Below are positions 12,157 through 24,360 of a DNA stretch of 64,000 nucleotides, piece after piece (positions within the stretch are counted from its first letter, which is position 1; each line of letters begins with the position of its first letter). The translations under genes were made by a program, and so were the position numbers. The notes under the pieces are model-generated. The model was not told the DNA's origin, ran no database searches, and worked only from the letters and a program-made list of their open reading frames with translations. The DNA comes from Heterobilharzia americana (lineage: Eukaryota > Platyhelminthes > Trematoda > Strigeidida > Schistosomatidae): assembly GCA_944470555.2 (NCBI GenBank), contig OX104134.1, forward strand, positions 97,582,701-97,646,700. Direction: 5' to 3'.

Positions 12157-12959
12157 TTATGCCTGCAGAACAGTCTGGCAAAACCATGTGATCATGCTTT
12201 TAGCGAGGTGATAATCGTACCCGTTACTTGGCTTTGTCTGATTTACTAACCACTTTGAAAGGTCCTTCGCACGGGGGTTGTGGGGGGGGGTTTTGCACGC
12301 TATCGTGTCGGATAAAAACGTGAGAGCAGTTTGAGACGCAGTGGGATATGTACGCTTGGTTGTCTCGGTACGGTGGGGCTGAGGCCGTAGTCTGCTCATG
12401 TGTCGCCGTGGTTGTTGCACAAGGTCAGTCAAGTCCGGTGAAATGTCTGCTGCGAGCTAAAACACTCTCCTGGCAATCGTAAAGCAGTTCCACGGACCAA
12501 CTCAGCAGTACAGTGGCCACTGTCCTGCCTGACACTTGAACGTATATCAAGGAGTACCAGTGGTAGTTTGCCGCCTTACCCGTCATCAGTCTTTACTGAC
12601 ATCAATGTTGCCTTTAGTTGTCGATGGGGCCCTTCAGCAATACCACTGGATGCAGGTTGGTACGCAATGGTTCTTATGCACCTGATCTCGAACTGCTCCC
12701 CTCTATCTGTAATGAGGGCACCTGGGAGACCAAAGTTAGAAATCCACTGTTGAATGGCACTTCTCGCTACTATTTCGACAGAAATGTTCTGCAGGGGTGT
12801 TACCGCTGGCCGTCTCTTGAATCCGTCTACACATGTTAAAATGTGGCTGAAATCATTTGACGGGGGCAGTGGTCCAACGGTGTCAACATGTATATGGTCG
12901 AATCTGCTGTCTGGTGCGGAAAATCTTCCGGTGGGTGAGAGAATGTCTCTGGACCACTG
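12157..12959 (-). pseudogene. Gypsy integrase core and C-terminus, unit 2
   Basis: Same integrase as at 7769-8502. A TGA at 12957-12959 follows NRDL and separates the zinc region from the core. The core keeps two Asp (HVDTVGPL, ITDRGEQF) and the Glu (GIAEGPH). The C-terminal GPF module is frameshifted here because the G run near 12281-12290 is two bases longer than in unit 1. Confidence 0.75.
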
Positions 12960-13487
12960 TCAAAGATCTCGATTCATCTTTGGCCAGACATATCGGTCAG
13001 TGACTAGCTTCGCCGCAGCTCTAGTGCCAGGACGTGAAATGCCATGCATCTTAGGGAAGACTAATCGTCTCGTTGACAGAGGCACAGACGAACGTGGTTT
13101 GCCCTCGAATACATCACATCTGATGGATAGAGAGCCATCAAGCAACACTTTTTCGAGACGTACCGAGGTGTTCACATTGCCTTTCAAGTGTTTTAAGTCC
13201 TCATCCGCCACCTGCAACTTTGCCGTTTCTGCTAGGTCAATATGCTCACGTTCTAAGACTTTTGTGTACATACGAGAAGAACCATCAGCTGCCTCATTTT
13301 TATTGCCTTTGACATACCCTATATCTGAAGTGAACTGTGAAACAAATTCCAGACATCGAATTTCTCGCGGTGAGTTGCCATACTTTGCGTCAATAGCTTT
13401 CGTGAGTGGCTTATGGTCGGTAAATATTATAAATGCGTACCCTCCGAGCATGTATCTGAAATGCTTCGTAGCTAAGTAAATCGCCAC
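12960..13487 (-). pseudogene. Gypsy RNase H and integrase zinc region, unit 2
   Basis: A continuous 175-residue frame holds the RNase H motif FTDHKPL near residue 22 and the YVKGNKNEAADGSSR segment (normally the 'GxxNxxADxLSR' RNase H end). It ends in the integrase zinc-binding region (FPKMHGISRPGTRAAAKLV). The Asp of 'VADALSR' is kept (AADGSSR). Arg replaces one zinc-ligand His. The frame is part of pol and is cut by TGA at its end. Confidence 0.75.
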
Positions 13488-13664
13488 TAATTGTCTGCCG
13501 AGTGTACTGTATCACGACTGAGAAGCATTAAGCCACTTCGAGGAGGGATATGATGGTTCCCACTGACCGTGGACAAACTGTTGTAGTAATACGCCTACCG
13601 CAACATTTGAAGCGTCTGTCATGATTGCTAGTGGTGCTTCTGAATCATGACGAGAGAGAAGGGT

Positions 13665-14343
13665 TTAAGAACTTAGAGCCAGCTTCAGTTTGCCAAAAGC
13701 ATCGTGGGCCGCTTGGGTCACGTGGAACAATTTAGCTCGTCCTTGAAACAAATCTGCCAGTGGTTGGGCTACTTCAGCACATTTTGGTATGAAACGTCGA
13801 TAGAACTTTATTAACCCCAGAAATCTCAGCTTTCGAAGCGAGTATGGAATAGGATATTCTCGAACTGCATCCACTACCTGCAGAACCGGTTTGGCACTGC
13901 TGGCAATGACAGTGTGACCCAAAAACTGTGGGATCCTTTCTCAAATTCTCACTTCCACGGATTGATTGTGATGCCATACCCTCGCAGTTGTTCGGAAAGC
14001 GCCCTCAGATGTTGCAGGTGTTCTGTCTCAGATGCGCTGGCTACTATGCCGTCATCTATGTATACACTGACGAAAGGTAAGCCATGGGGTACTTGATCTA
14101 TAAATCTTTGGAATGTTCGAGTAGCATTTGTCAAACCAAACGGTATAGGGATAGATTCCAGTAGTCCGAAGGGGGTAGTGATGGCCGTCTTAGGAACATC
14201 ACTGGGTTCCACAGGAACTTGGTAGCAAGCTAGCACGAAGTTAATCCTGGAAAAATATTTGCTTTTGTCATACAGTTCACAAAATCGTGTTTGTGAGGAA
14301 GGGGATGCTTATCAGGTGTCGTACGCTTATCCAAGGTCGTATT
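13665..14343 (-). pseudogene. Gypsy reverse transcriptase palm and connection, unit 2
   Basis: Identical in content to unit 1. It has an FGLTNATRTFQRF block, the YIDD box, then a frame break, then the connection motif KFYRRFIP. The motif A aspartate is Asn (RINFV, codon AAC on the minus strand just upstream of 14236), so polymerisation would be abolished even if the frame were intact. Confidence 0.8.
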
Positions 14344-15021
14344 TCACCCGATGTTTTTATGTACAGTATGCAGAGGTGATGACCACGGGCTCTTGGAGGG
14401 GCGTATAACTCTCAAATTTAGAAATTTATCTAATTTCCGCCCTGCCGTCTTCGGCTTTTCGGGGCCAAAAAATCGAGGTTTTGATGAGGCTGGAGGACCT
14501 TTTGTGTGAATGTGGTGCGTCACCCTGTGTTTTGAAGAGGGCTTCGTGTAATACGTTTGGACGAGCTCGGGAAGTTCTTGCAGAAGGATATCGTACTCGG
14601 AACTGCCACATACTAGCGCTACGACTAGGTCTTTTTTTGTCTCCGTGACGATACCAGCGGTAGAAAATTCACTATTGTGGCTGGCCAGACTATGGTGACT
14701 AGAGTCGACCAATACTTCACAGCGTTGTAGGAAATTCGTGCCGATGACAGGTGACAATATGTTAGCAACGACAAATCCCCGCTGGAACGGTGTGTGAAAA
14801 CAAATGTCTAGGAAAAAAATTCTGGTTCCATATGTGGTAATAGAAGATCTACTTGCCGCTTGTAGTACCAAGGTGGGGTTGGGATGGTGTTTTTCGGAAG
14901 GTATGGGTGTGACTGTGCTCACTTCTGCTCCATTGTCAGCCAGAAGCTGCCTCCCGGTCTTCTTATCTGCCACCAGAAACGAACTGATGTGTTGTTGTAC
15001 GCCCACGATGGTAGTCGTCAC
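14344..15021 (-). pseudogene. Gypsy aspartic protease fused to RT N-terminus, unit 2
   Basis: A 225-residue frame without stops; the only start codon at its head is GTG at 15021. The protease active site reads LLADNGAEVS (residues about 24-33), with Asn where Thr or Ser normally follows the catalytic Asp. The end carries LRVIRPSKSPWSSPLHTVH, the entry to the RT fingers. It overlaps the end of the nucleocapsid-like frame by 4 bases in the -1 relation, so expression by -1 frameshift from gag is possible in an ancestral element. Confidence 0.75.
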
Positions 15022-15418
15022 TGATCATTAACTTTTCCGTTTCCCAACAAAAAAGCTTTGAAATCGCTTGGTACCAAACAACGACGTGCTTTATTGCCAA
15101 ACTTCTTGTGATGCCAGCACGTGGTGCTTTTCGACACAGTTCTACTCGCGGTTTTAACACGACTGCGGGATCTGCCTCTGTAGAAATCGCGTGACCGTCG
15201 GTGTAACTGCAAAGCCATCAGTTGTCCAGTATGTCGATTTTCCTCTCTAAACCAGCCACTCTGGCACTTTGCATTGGCTCAGCGATACTTTCTGCTTGTT
15301 TAGGCATTCTCTCGTACATACGGTCAGCGACGTCAGCCAACCTATCAATATCAGTGTCTGCATTTCCGACAGCTAATATCTGTTGAATACATGAAGGAAG
15401 TCTCCGTAGCCAAAGCTG
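15018..15418 (-). pseudogene. Gypsy gag C-terminal part with zinc-knuckle-like region, unit 2
   Basis: Counterpart of 10559-10959. The capsid-like frame runs 15418-15218 and ends in TGA. The Cys/His frame runs 15218-15018 with CWHHKKFGNKARRC. A TAA directly precedes the capsid-like frame, as in unit 1. The gag N-terminus up to the LTR is not readable. Confidence 0.65.
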
Positions 15419-16070
15419 TTAGAATAAACGGTTGTCTACGTTCCTATCTTTCTGAAGACTCCGTATATGCCGCCTGGTTTATGAAGGTGTTCTGTCGACA
15501 AGGCATACGCTGCTTAGTAGTTGACAGCTTTCCGGTCAGGTAACGAGGTGGCTTTCACCACTTCCTGCTTCAAAACGTCATAAGGTGTGTCTGGGGGCTT
15601 TAATAGCGTTTCCCTTACCTATTCAGCCGCCTCTTCTGGTAAGACGGAACTCGTGCATCCGAACTTTGTGTTTTGTGAAGCTATATGATTAGCCTTGAAG
15701 AAATGTCCTAGACGGGCAAACCGGAATTGCGGGTCATTCGACCTAAAGGAGGGTATGGGAAGATTAATGGGGCCTATGGACAGTGCATTCGAAAAGTCCT
15801 GATTATGAGAGTTTAAAGACGTCGGTACCGGTGCAGTAAAAATACAGTGTTAAGAACTCAGAATAACTGGGGTAGGAAAAATACAATAGACAAGAATGTT
15901 AATGCCTACCACAAGGCAGCTGGGGACATTCTCGGTATATATATCCGCATTGTGCACAGTTACTAGTTCCTGCGGTTGCAGTACTCAACTGAGAACAGCA
16001 GTGATATCCACCGGCAAAACTTGCGACAGTTTGATCTCGTCGGACTCGCCAGTTTGTCGAGTTCTGAAAC

Positions 16071-16296
16071 GACTCCAATCTATATATGCGTCCACATACA
16101 CTATCGCCCGTTTATTATTCCCAACACTGCTGATCCACCTGCTTCAGACAGTGTAAACAACTGTAGTTAACGTGAAGTATGTATCAAGATATTGTGTTGG
16201 TTAGCGAGCAGGAAAAAGTTTTTAAATCAGTACAACTAGACAAAATGTCCAATTATGAGTTGTTAAATACATCGACACAACACCGTGAAATAAAAT
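16071..16296 (-). repeat. Gypsy LTR, copy 3 (5' LTR of the array)
   Basis: Third 226-bp LTR, with no difference from copy 1 noticed. It is followed on the plus strand by unrelated DNA (acttcactcc...), which fixes the outer end of the array. Confidence 0.85.
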
Positions 16297-19200
16297 ACTT
16301 CACTCCTACGTCTTACCAGTTAGCCAAACTCACTAAATGCTTATGAAATATCCTTTTCTAGACGAAACACTGACTATTTCTGGTGAATCATGAATTTTCA
16401 CGGTCTCTGGTTGGTCAAAATTCTGTAGTCTCTTTTGCGGCTCATGCAAAGCATAATAGGGACGTGGTGAAATACGTTGCAGCGGCTCAGGGTTTTAAAT
16501 TCCTTCTGGTCCTAAATACAAGTTACTCAGAGTCTCTGCAGCTCTTTCCTACAAATATTCCGCTAGCCTCTGAAGCGAATTTTAGGAATTCTTATAGATT
16601 TGTTACTCTGCTGGAAATGTTGCTCGGTGCATTCTTTGAACATCTGTTGGCGATGCACCCAGACTAAAAAATGTACGTATCGGTCACAGCATTGGCCATC
16701 CAAATGAAGTATCCTTTAATATTCGGGTGGAGTGATCGTATGGCTGTCACCCCAGTATGTTCACATCTAAGCCACTTGCTGAGTAAACGCCAGCCAGGAA
16801 TAACGGGAAATCTGACCACGCTGAGTCCTTACAAGATCTAGAATGGTCTGTCTGCCAAGATTTTGGTTATCTGAGGAGTGTAATGTATTTGTGCAGTACA
16901 GGCTGACCGTTAAATCACTTTTGCAACCATTTTTTCTGGACTCCGCACGTTAGGTGATGAAAGATCAAACCTTCCGAACAAATTCCAACAAAACGTTCGT
17001 GGCCCCCACCTAAAATAGCACTATTTGTCTTTCATAGTTAAGACAGTTGCTAGCGAGCCTGTGGGACCCAAAGTGCTTGGAACCAGCCAAAAATTGGCAC
17101 GATCATGAAGGACTGGATACTTCACAAGAATTTCCGTGGCAAGGCTTTAATGATGGATCGAGTTTCAATTTCTGCCCTCCGTCCTAGAGACAACTGTGAT
17201 TGATATATCTGTGACCTCCGAAAGGTAAATCGACGCCCGCTAGTCTAGTGTATTTATTTCGCGTCCAGCTTTGTCTCATCTTCTTACGTATTTTTCGGGC
17301 TTCTTTTCAAAGTGGAGCATGTTCTTTATGTTACATGTGCAGTTAGTGTATTTCTGTCAAATACGAAGTCAGGTATTCACTTTTACCTGTTGATTTTGCC
17401 GCTTTTCGTGTTAAAGCTGTAATGTTTTTCCAGTTATAGGCCTATGTCTTTCTCCGTGAGGTACAGGGGAAGTCGCGCAGGAGAACTTTTTCTCCAAGTC
17501 CAGCTGAAACATTCTAGTGGAATAGCCCACAACTGGTTTTCGTACCTAAAACACTGTCTGTTACAGAGTTGCCACCGTTTGCCGCGGTTAACCGAAGGCC
17601 AAAGTTGCAAACCGCCCACTACGCCATAACTGAAAATGTTGGGAACCTGAGAAGTATGGTATATTTTTGTTTTCGCATGAGCCTTTCCTCCTTCCACCTA
17701 CACCTTAACCCCTGGACCATGGGATTATGATGCCACTGTTTAAGTGACTGTAGACACCAGCTTGTTTCTGCTAGTGTAACGCCCACCTGTCACCGTTCTA
17801 GCTAGGTCAAGATTGCTGATGGACTCGGACATCTATGAAAAGTATGCCTCTTAATGTCTACAATGCCCTGTAGTATATGTAGATGCATCACATGATTACA
17901 AAACGTAAAAGGAACCATCGTGCTCCCAACCTACGGTGCGGTGCTTACGTTTTCCTTTATGCACATAAATATAAAGGGAAATAAGGAGGTGTAGGTTTGT
18001 GCTCACCCCATTAAAATGATTAGGCATTCGTTTCTGCATTTCCAAATATACAGGTTGCAGATCTGGCCTTCGAGTCCATCATAATGGTTTATGGTTTGTT
18101 TTAGCGGAGTGAACACCATTTGCAACAACAAATGTGATTTGGAGTTCATGAAAAAAGATTCCATTTCCAGGAGGCCAAGGGCTGAAGGGTAGGAAAACGT
18201 GCGTCCTTTGGTGCAATTCAGCTAAAGTGGAGGAAGTGGAATGATTGGAGGACCAATTTCAGAAACTTGTCAGCATTAGCGATGTTCAAAAGCACGAGAA
18301 GGTTAGCGATTCCGGGTAAGTTATAATGAATGATTTTACGTGTTTTAGGAATACTATCGGCTTCTGCGAGAAGCTCAGAAGGTACGGAGAACTCGGTGAA
18401 CACCTTGACCCGCACTCCGGGCGCCTGGGTTGAAGCTATTTTGCCCTATAGTCGCAAGCACTGCTGTACCGCCAATACGATGAAGTTGTTAGCCCGGATT
18501 CCGGTTAGGGTACGAAAAGGGAAAGGTTAATTTGTTTCACCTGGATCAGTTTGTATTCAACAAAACCTCCTTCTTCAGCCGGCAGTGACTGATAAGTCCA
18601 TCACTGCCTGCCTGTTTTGCCCGACATGGATAAGACAGGAGACAACAGAAGGTGTAGTATGGATTCTAGAGCGTCTCAAGTGCACGTTGCATGATACTTT
18701 CATCACGGGAACGTTCATTAAGAATCGTGCAACTTCCAGTGTCAGTAATGCCGATTATGTACAGCGATACTAAAATCATTCAGCGCATATTTTGTCAGCA
18801 GAGCATCCAGCGGGAAGATGAGGCCTAGTGTTATACCACAGTATACAGTCTCAGACTCATAATCCCGCCCCGAAAGGTTAACCTAATCGAATTATAATGA
18901 CGAGTGATGCTGAAGTTTTAAACGTTTTCTTCGACGATCCTTCACATTTGGTCAATATTTACACCCAGTTAACATCCTGAATCGTGATGTTTGTATATAT
19001 TTCTGGTGGAACTGGTAGCCAAGGAAAGAGGCGTGCTCATCAGCATACTCATGTGGCACGCCTACTTCGGTCAATGACACACAGTTTTGCTGAAGGTTCC
19101 TATCCACTGCTGAAATGGTAGTTGAGGAAAAATTACCACATTAAAAGGTGCATCTACAGGACGTTTGAATAATTCAGCCGTAATTATCGGCTCCAAGAAT

Positions 19201-22200
19201 AATTCTGTGATGTGGAAACGGCGAACACAGTGAAAAGATCCTTGGAGTCCCTGGGAGGCTGGTGAAGTGCCAGCTAACGCCATATTAGTGACCATTTTTT
19301 AATATATGCACACTTTGCATCCTGCGATGACTTTTTTCCCAGTGGGTTGACATTGGCCATGCGGTAATCGCATCGAAAAACTTATACATGTGTCTAATGC
19401 ACCGTAATATTTTGGAACAGCATCTCTGCGCCCACCAAATGTGACGCCCTTCTTTAACACAAACGCATAAAATTTGTTTGGAAAGTGAAAATGCTAATGA
19501 GGCCAACTTGCCGCATAAAAGCAAGGCAAACTCCTAAAAAAGATAGTCCTACCTGCCAAAGCCTTACCGCTTGTCCAGCAACCAAGTTTGAGTAAATGTG
19601 TATCGAAACCGCCTTCAATGGTTGTGGCCGTGATTAGCATTGATGCCCTTAAACTTCAGTAATTTAGAAAGACAGGAGGGAAAACGTCACCTCAAACAGA
19701 TAATCTAAGGGCAATGAGGCTGAGTCTTCTGTGATAGCAAACCTCTTAAAACTGAGAAAGTCTTTAGGGCTTTCGACCTTGACAAGCCTGTAGTAGCTGA
19801 TGACATCACACTAGGATACATGATGCCTTATCCAGCCCGCCAGATAACCTCTTCAGTTACTCCCAAGTAGGGGGTAGGCTATCTTCCGATTGGAAACATG
19901 TGCAAGCCGCACTAAAAAAGTGGAAACAAGCCCATAACCTCCAGCGATAGACAAATATCCATGACCTCGTCAGTTGCAGAGGCAACGACGGATTAGTATG
20001 GGATTCATTTTGGGATAATCCGATGAGGAATCCACTTGCCATAGGGTCGCAACCCGAATTTTTGTCCTAAGGGTCATGTAAAGCGTGAATTATTCATGAA
20101 CACTTATAAGCAGCGGAATCTGGGATGCCCGTTTTGACCTATTTGCCACTGATTAGCCGGATCAACCTGTCTCTCAAGTAGCGAAGGTGGTATCACCATG
20201 GCCCAAAACCATGATCGATAGCCCAGAAAGCTGGTTTCTTCAAACAAGCCACCGTTTCACGACGGCTAGTGCCCATGCGACGGGCACACATTTTCTGTTG
20301 CCAAGTAGTCTTGGAGAAAACTGCGTCGCTCACCGAGAGACAGGTACACACTTTCACGAGTGACAAATATGAGTCAATACATGACACGGATTACGCTCCT
20401 GAACGGTATTCAGCTTAATTTTGAAACTGAAATGGACTCCACCCTTGAAACTGCTTACAATTATCGTATCCCAGGGATCGGGGCCCACGGATTCCTGAAG
20501 TTTTGTCCATCAACATAAGGAATTAACTCCAGGCTTATTCGCGCCTTATGGTTTGCATATTTCTCTTCATCTAACGAAGTCGTTGTGTATTATGTTTCAT
20601 TGGTCGAAGTAATATATTTCAATAAAAGTGCGGGTAGCAAGAGAGGCCATGGAAATAGTGGTTGAGCTACGACACGAATCAGGTGGGGGCCGGCTAACCA
20701 CAAGATTGTGCTGGCGTCTGCCCCCAGACCAAAAATCCAGTACACCAGACAACACAGTATATTCTACCGATAGGCGATGTTGAGCACATTTACAAAAATG
20801 GGTCACGATTTTTTGGCGAAGTCGATGAACTGCGTGAATTAGACGACGTTTTGAATTCTCATCTTACCGGTCTACCCAATGCCGGATCACGAAGCGTTTT
20901 TTAAGCAGTGTGCTGTTAAGTGACGGCAAGATCTTAGTAAAAGGGAGAAGGTAGCTTGTCATGTCACTTCCCTTTGAGTTCACCAGTTTCTCAAACCAGA
21001 CAGAGGTTGACTACCTCGGAGGATCGGCATGACGTTCAGTATAGATATCCAAGACCGCAAGGTCTCAGGATGGGGTGGTATGTAGGAAGCCAGTGGCAGA
21101 CTCTTATGACGATTAGATACCATTGGTCGCTCCCTCAGACTGGACCAAACATGTCTTACTTCCAGAATATTCCAACTTTTGGAAACTCAGTATTCAGAAC
21201 ACGCATGCAATGCGGTTCGATTTCCAGTCCAGTGAAAGAACTGGGACCATCTGAAGAAATCTGAAATCAGTGATCCGATGAAGGAATAGGAGAGCCCCTC
21301 ACCTGGGTGGTGTTCAAAAGGAGGAGGAACTACTGATGGATAATCTTACAAACCTCTCTTCATTGGACGACAGTGATCATACTGCCATCGTGTTTCAGTA
21401 TTTCTTTGATAGGAGATTAATTCATCGAGCGGCGTCACCGGAATCTGAAACCATTGGACGTCGTAGGGCTTCGTAGGGGTCTGGGGCGGGTGGGCTGGGA
21501 AATTAAACATGTCTGGTAAGATATAAACACCCACCCAATGCTTGTGTACCACAAAATCACGTATAACATGGGTCAGTCAGTTTCAATTTCAAGGTGTCAC
21601 AGCTACATCTTTAATGTTCGTGGTTCAAAGAGGCACCGGTGACCCCAGTGTTAGAAAAACGGCAGCGTCCACTCACAAACAGTGTAGGTAAACAATAGAC
21701 TTTTTCACCGAAGTCTTGTGGGACGGTGGGTATCAACACCGACTCAAGCTCACTAAAAAGGTTGTATCGAACAAAGAAAACTTTTTTGGCCGAGGGGCAT
21801 CATTCCTTCAGAGTAAGGCAAGGGTTGCCCATTTCATGTATCCAAACTTCCTCCTCACTGATTGCATACAGAAATGCATTTGACTGTCCCATGGAAGGAG
21901 CTCTACTATCACTAGTTAATATGAGTGTCGGCGGAGTAAATACCAAGCCAATGATCTTAAAACAGGATAGACCTCCTAGTTAGGATGAAGCCCAAACTCC
22001 TATCCCTCGGACAGGAGCTTTTTTTTCACTCATCTTCTTGACTAGGATCGCTAATAAGGCAACCCCACGAAAGTGCATGCCTGTGACTCTTTAATGACGT
22101 GCGCGAAGGTGATGAAATTGATGATCTATGGGGGTTATCGCAACTAATTGGCATCTACTGACTTCTGTGTACAGGCCAAGCGTAGTTTTAGAAGAATGTC

Positions 22201-23792
22201 CGCGTACCACATGTCAACCGGCTACAGCAGACAACTGAACCACCCTGTTTTTCCAGACTTTTGGTCACGTCGGCTGTAAGTAACCTGTCAGCTGGTTGAA
22301 CCGGCGGGTGTCAGCTGCATAATAATCGATTGATCATCATCATATTTAAGTGACCGTCTCTTCAGGGCTCCGGCGAATTTCGCGACGAGATGTTTCAGTG
22401 GAGTCCGCCAGGATGGGCTTCAGGGCTTCCACTGCTGCTGATTTGCACTAATGATTTCTTCCGCAGGTGTCGTCTGGTGCTCATCTATTCGCTGATCGTA
22501 ATGGTAGTACTAATCCTTACTGCATACTGTTAGCGGAGAAAGTCTATGGTAATGCCGTTTACGTTTCCTAGTCGCCCCAGATAGTTGCAGTCCTCAGGTT
22601 GAAAGGTCTGCGGTCATACGTTAAGTGAAATTGGTGGACATCAAGCCAGGCAATGACTTTGTGTTCGTTCATAGGTATAAGGATTTCTGGCCGAAATGAA
22701 AGTGTATGTTCTGTTTAACAGCATCATGAACAGAATATAGGGGAGCAGTTTAACAAATTCGTTCCCAGAGAGGTAGTGCTGATCGAACTCCTGAAGGGTT
22801 ATCAGCTGAAAGGTTAAGATCAAGTGGCAGCATAAAATAAGTTGGAATGAAAGAGATAAGTCCTCCATTATAGGAGTGCCGTTTGAGCAGTGTGATAGAG
22901 CATGAGTCCATCATATTTCTTCGCATATAATATCGCGCAGCGAAACACTGCCATATACTAGTGACAGTATAGGCAGAATTTATTGTTCATCTTCATATCG
23001 AGATAATCTCAAGACTTTCTACTTGGTTTTACGGTCCTAACATTTTCATTTCTTGACGAAAGTACAGAACCGTAGAGCCAAACTAGGAGGCTGCGTGTTT
23101 ACCTTGATATGGATATGAATAATAAATTCTGCTTCAAATATCGCCAATAAATAATATTGTTTCACTGTGTTATGCATATGGTTAAGGAGCAACGAGAGAT
23201 AGTGTTGGTTTTCGAGGGGATTCAACCCTCACATTCATTTTGAGGAATCTCTAAACTACTGGGTTTAGTGCATCAAGTGAAAAGCTGCGGTCCTATTTCA
23301 CGAACGAGTGTGATGCCTCATGATTCCTAGGTATGTCTGATAGTTTACCTTGTCATTCCGGTTTTTGTCACTTATCTGTCCCCACAAGTTTGCCAGTCAG
23401 CGGAGCTATTAGTGGCCGTCTATCGATCTCAAGATGACCGTTTGCACCATACAAGCTTATGCGCGCCTGGCAGAAACAGGGAAGAGCACAACTTGTTGGT
23501 CCTTCGTGTATTCACAGGAGTGTTGTTCTCTATCGCTTGAAGGATTGTGTCCTTCAACAGTTCCCACCCGGGGTTCGGATCCAATAGGTTATAACAATTT
23601 AAGCAGGCGCAGCCCTCTAGATCTCGTCCGACATTTTCAAAATTGGTCTTCCTATTATTCCTGACTAGTGGCTGGTCAAGGGTAGATGACTTAGATATGA
23701 AGATATTGAACGAAAATGCGGGTGGTCACTCAGTCCAACAGGGCTCAAAACATTTAAGTTGGTCACAGTGATGAACGGGCTGGTAAAATATA
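16297..23792. other. 7.5 kb without recognisable gene
   Basis: Short open frames on both strands, none with a motif I can name. A stretch at about 20310-20350 (gtcgctcaccgagagacaggtacac) resembles the sequence just upstream of the hammerhead core in the repeat at 31910-32190, so a very decayed copy of that SINE may lie at about 20130-20370. The rest is probably old repeat DNA. Confidence 0.35.
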
Positions 23793-24360
23793 TTAAGTGG
23801 GGGATGCCTTACCGTCAACCTTTCCCTCAGCAAGTACACCGAGAACCATATTCAGTCCAGGATTTTTAAAGCAATAAGTTGTAAAATTCTTCTGAAGCTG
23901 TAGTGATCCTTTGTTGGTGGAGGGTTGGGGGCAGTTAAATTCTGTCACAACTGGGACCTTCGAAAAATTCAAATCGAGACCCCCTCCGATGGGTTGTATC
24001 ATCGCCTTATTTGACGTAGTGGCGGCTCCAGGAGGGTGGCACGAAATCCCAACCAAACAGGGACCACACCATTTATTGCTGCGCCAGACTACATCTTTGG
24101 TGCTAATTTCCTGAGAGGACATCTCGTAGGCTTTCGAGGAAGGGCAGGTGCGAAAAGTAACGCCGCCTCCTGGTCCCTCTGATCTACTCTTTCCGATTAG
24201 GTTGATCTCTCCAATATGCATTTCTTCATCTTATCATCTGCTAACCGTGTTTCACAGAAAGCCATCATGCTATCACTGCCCTCAACAACTAACGACCTTA
24301 ACTCAAGTATCTTAGGAAGTAGGACACGCATATCGCTATAGATACAGAAAAATGAGGGTA
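23793..24360 (-). pseudogene. non-LTR retrotransposon endonuclease relic
   Basis: Minus-strand frames resemble the apurinic-like endonuclease of CR1-type LINEs. SMMAFCETRLADDK near 24290-24240 corresponds to the 'xLxETWL' motif with its catalytic Glu. GPGGGVTFR corresponds to 'RGGGVAIYV', CLVGISCHPPG to 'LVGxxYRPP', and VPVVTEFNCPQ to 'VVGDFNxP' (the Asp of GDFN is Glu here). Blocks are in the family order but shift frame. No RT in the same orientation follows directly. Confidence 0.5.

Larger units (their letters stand above)
11613..16296 (-). mobile_element. Gypsy/Metaviridae LTR retrotransposon, tandem unit 2
   Basis: Second copy of the same element, minus strand: 5' LTR 16071-16296, gag remnant, protease-RT frame 15021-14344, RT 14236-13949 and 13922-13665, RNase H-integrase frame 13487-12960, integrase core 12957-12500, C-terminus 12432-12157, 3' LTR 11613-11838. 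A TGG trinucleotide at 16051-16049 begins TGGCGAGTCCGACG and may mark the primer binding site, but it lies 19 bp from the LTR and I could not match it to a tRNA. The intact protease-RT and RNase H-integrase frames make this the better-preserved unit, yet it shares gag stops and catalytic changes with unit 1. Confidence 0.85.

Noticed and set aside
7158..16296. Intact, possibly infectious retrovirus-like element
   Set aside because: No envelope frame, gag broken, catalytic residues lost in protease and RT, stops in integrase.
23911..24114. Plus-strand frame over the endonuclease relic
   Set aside because: Shadow of the minus-strand LINE endonuclease, whose motifs explain the sequence better.
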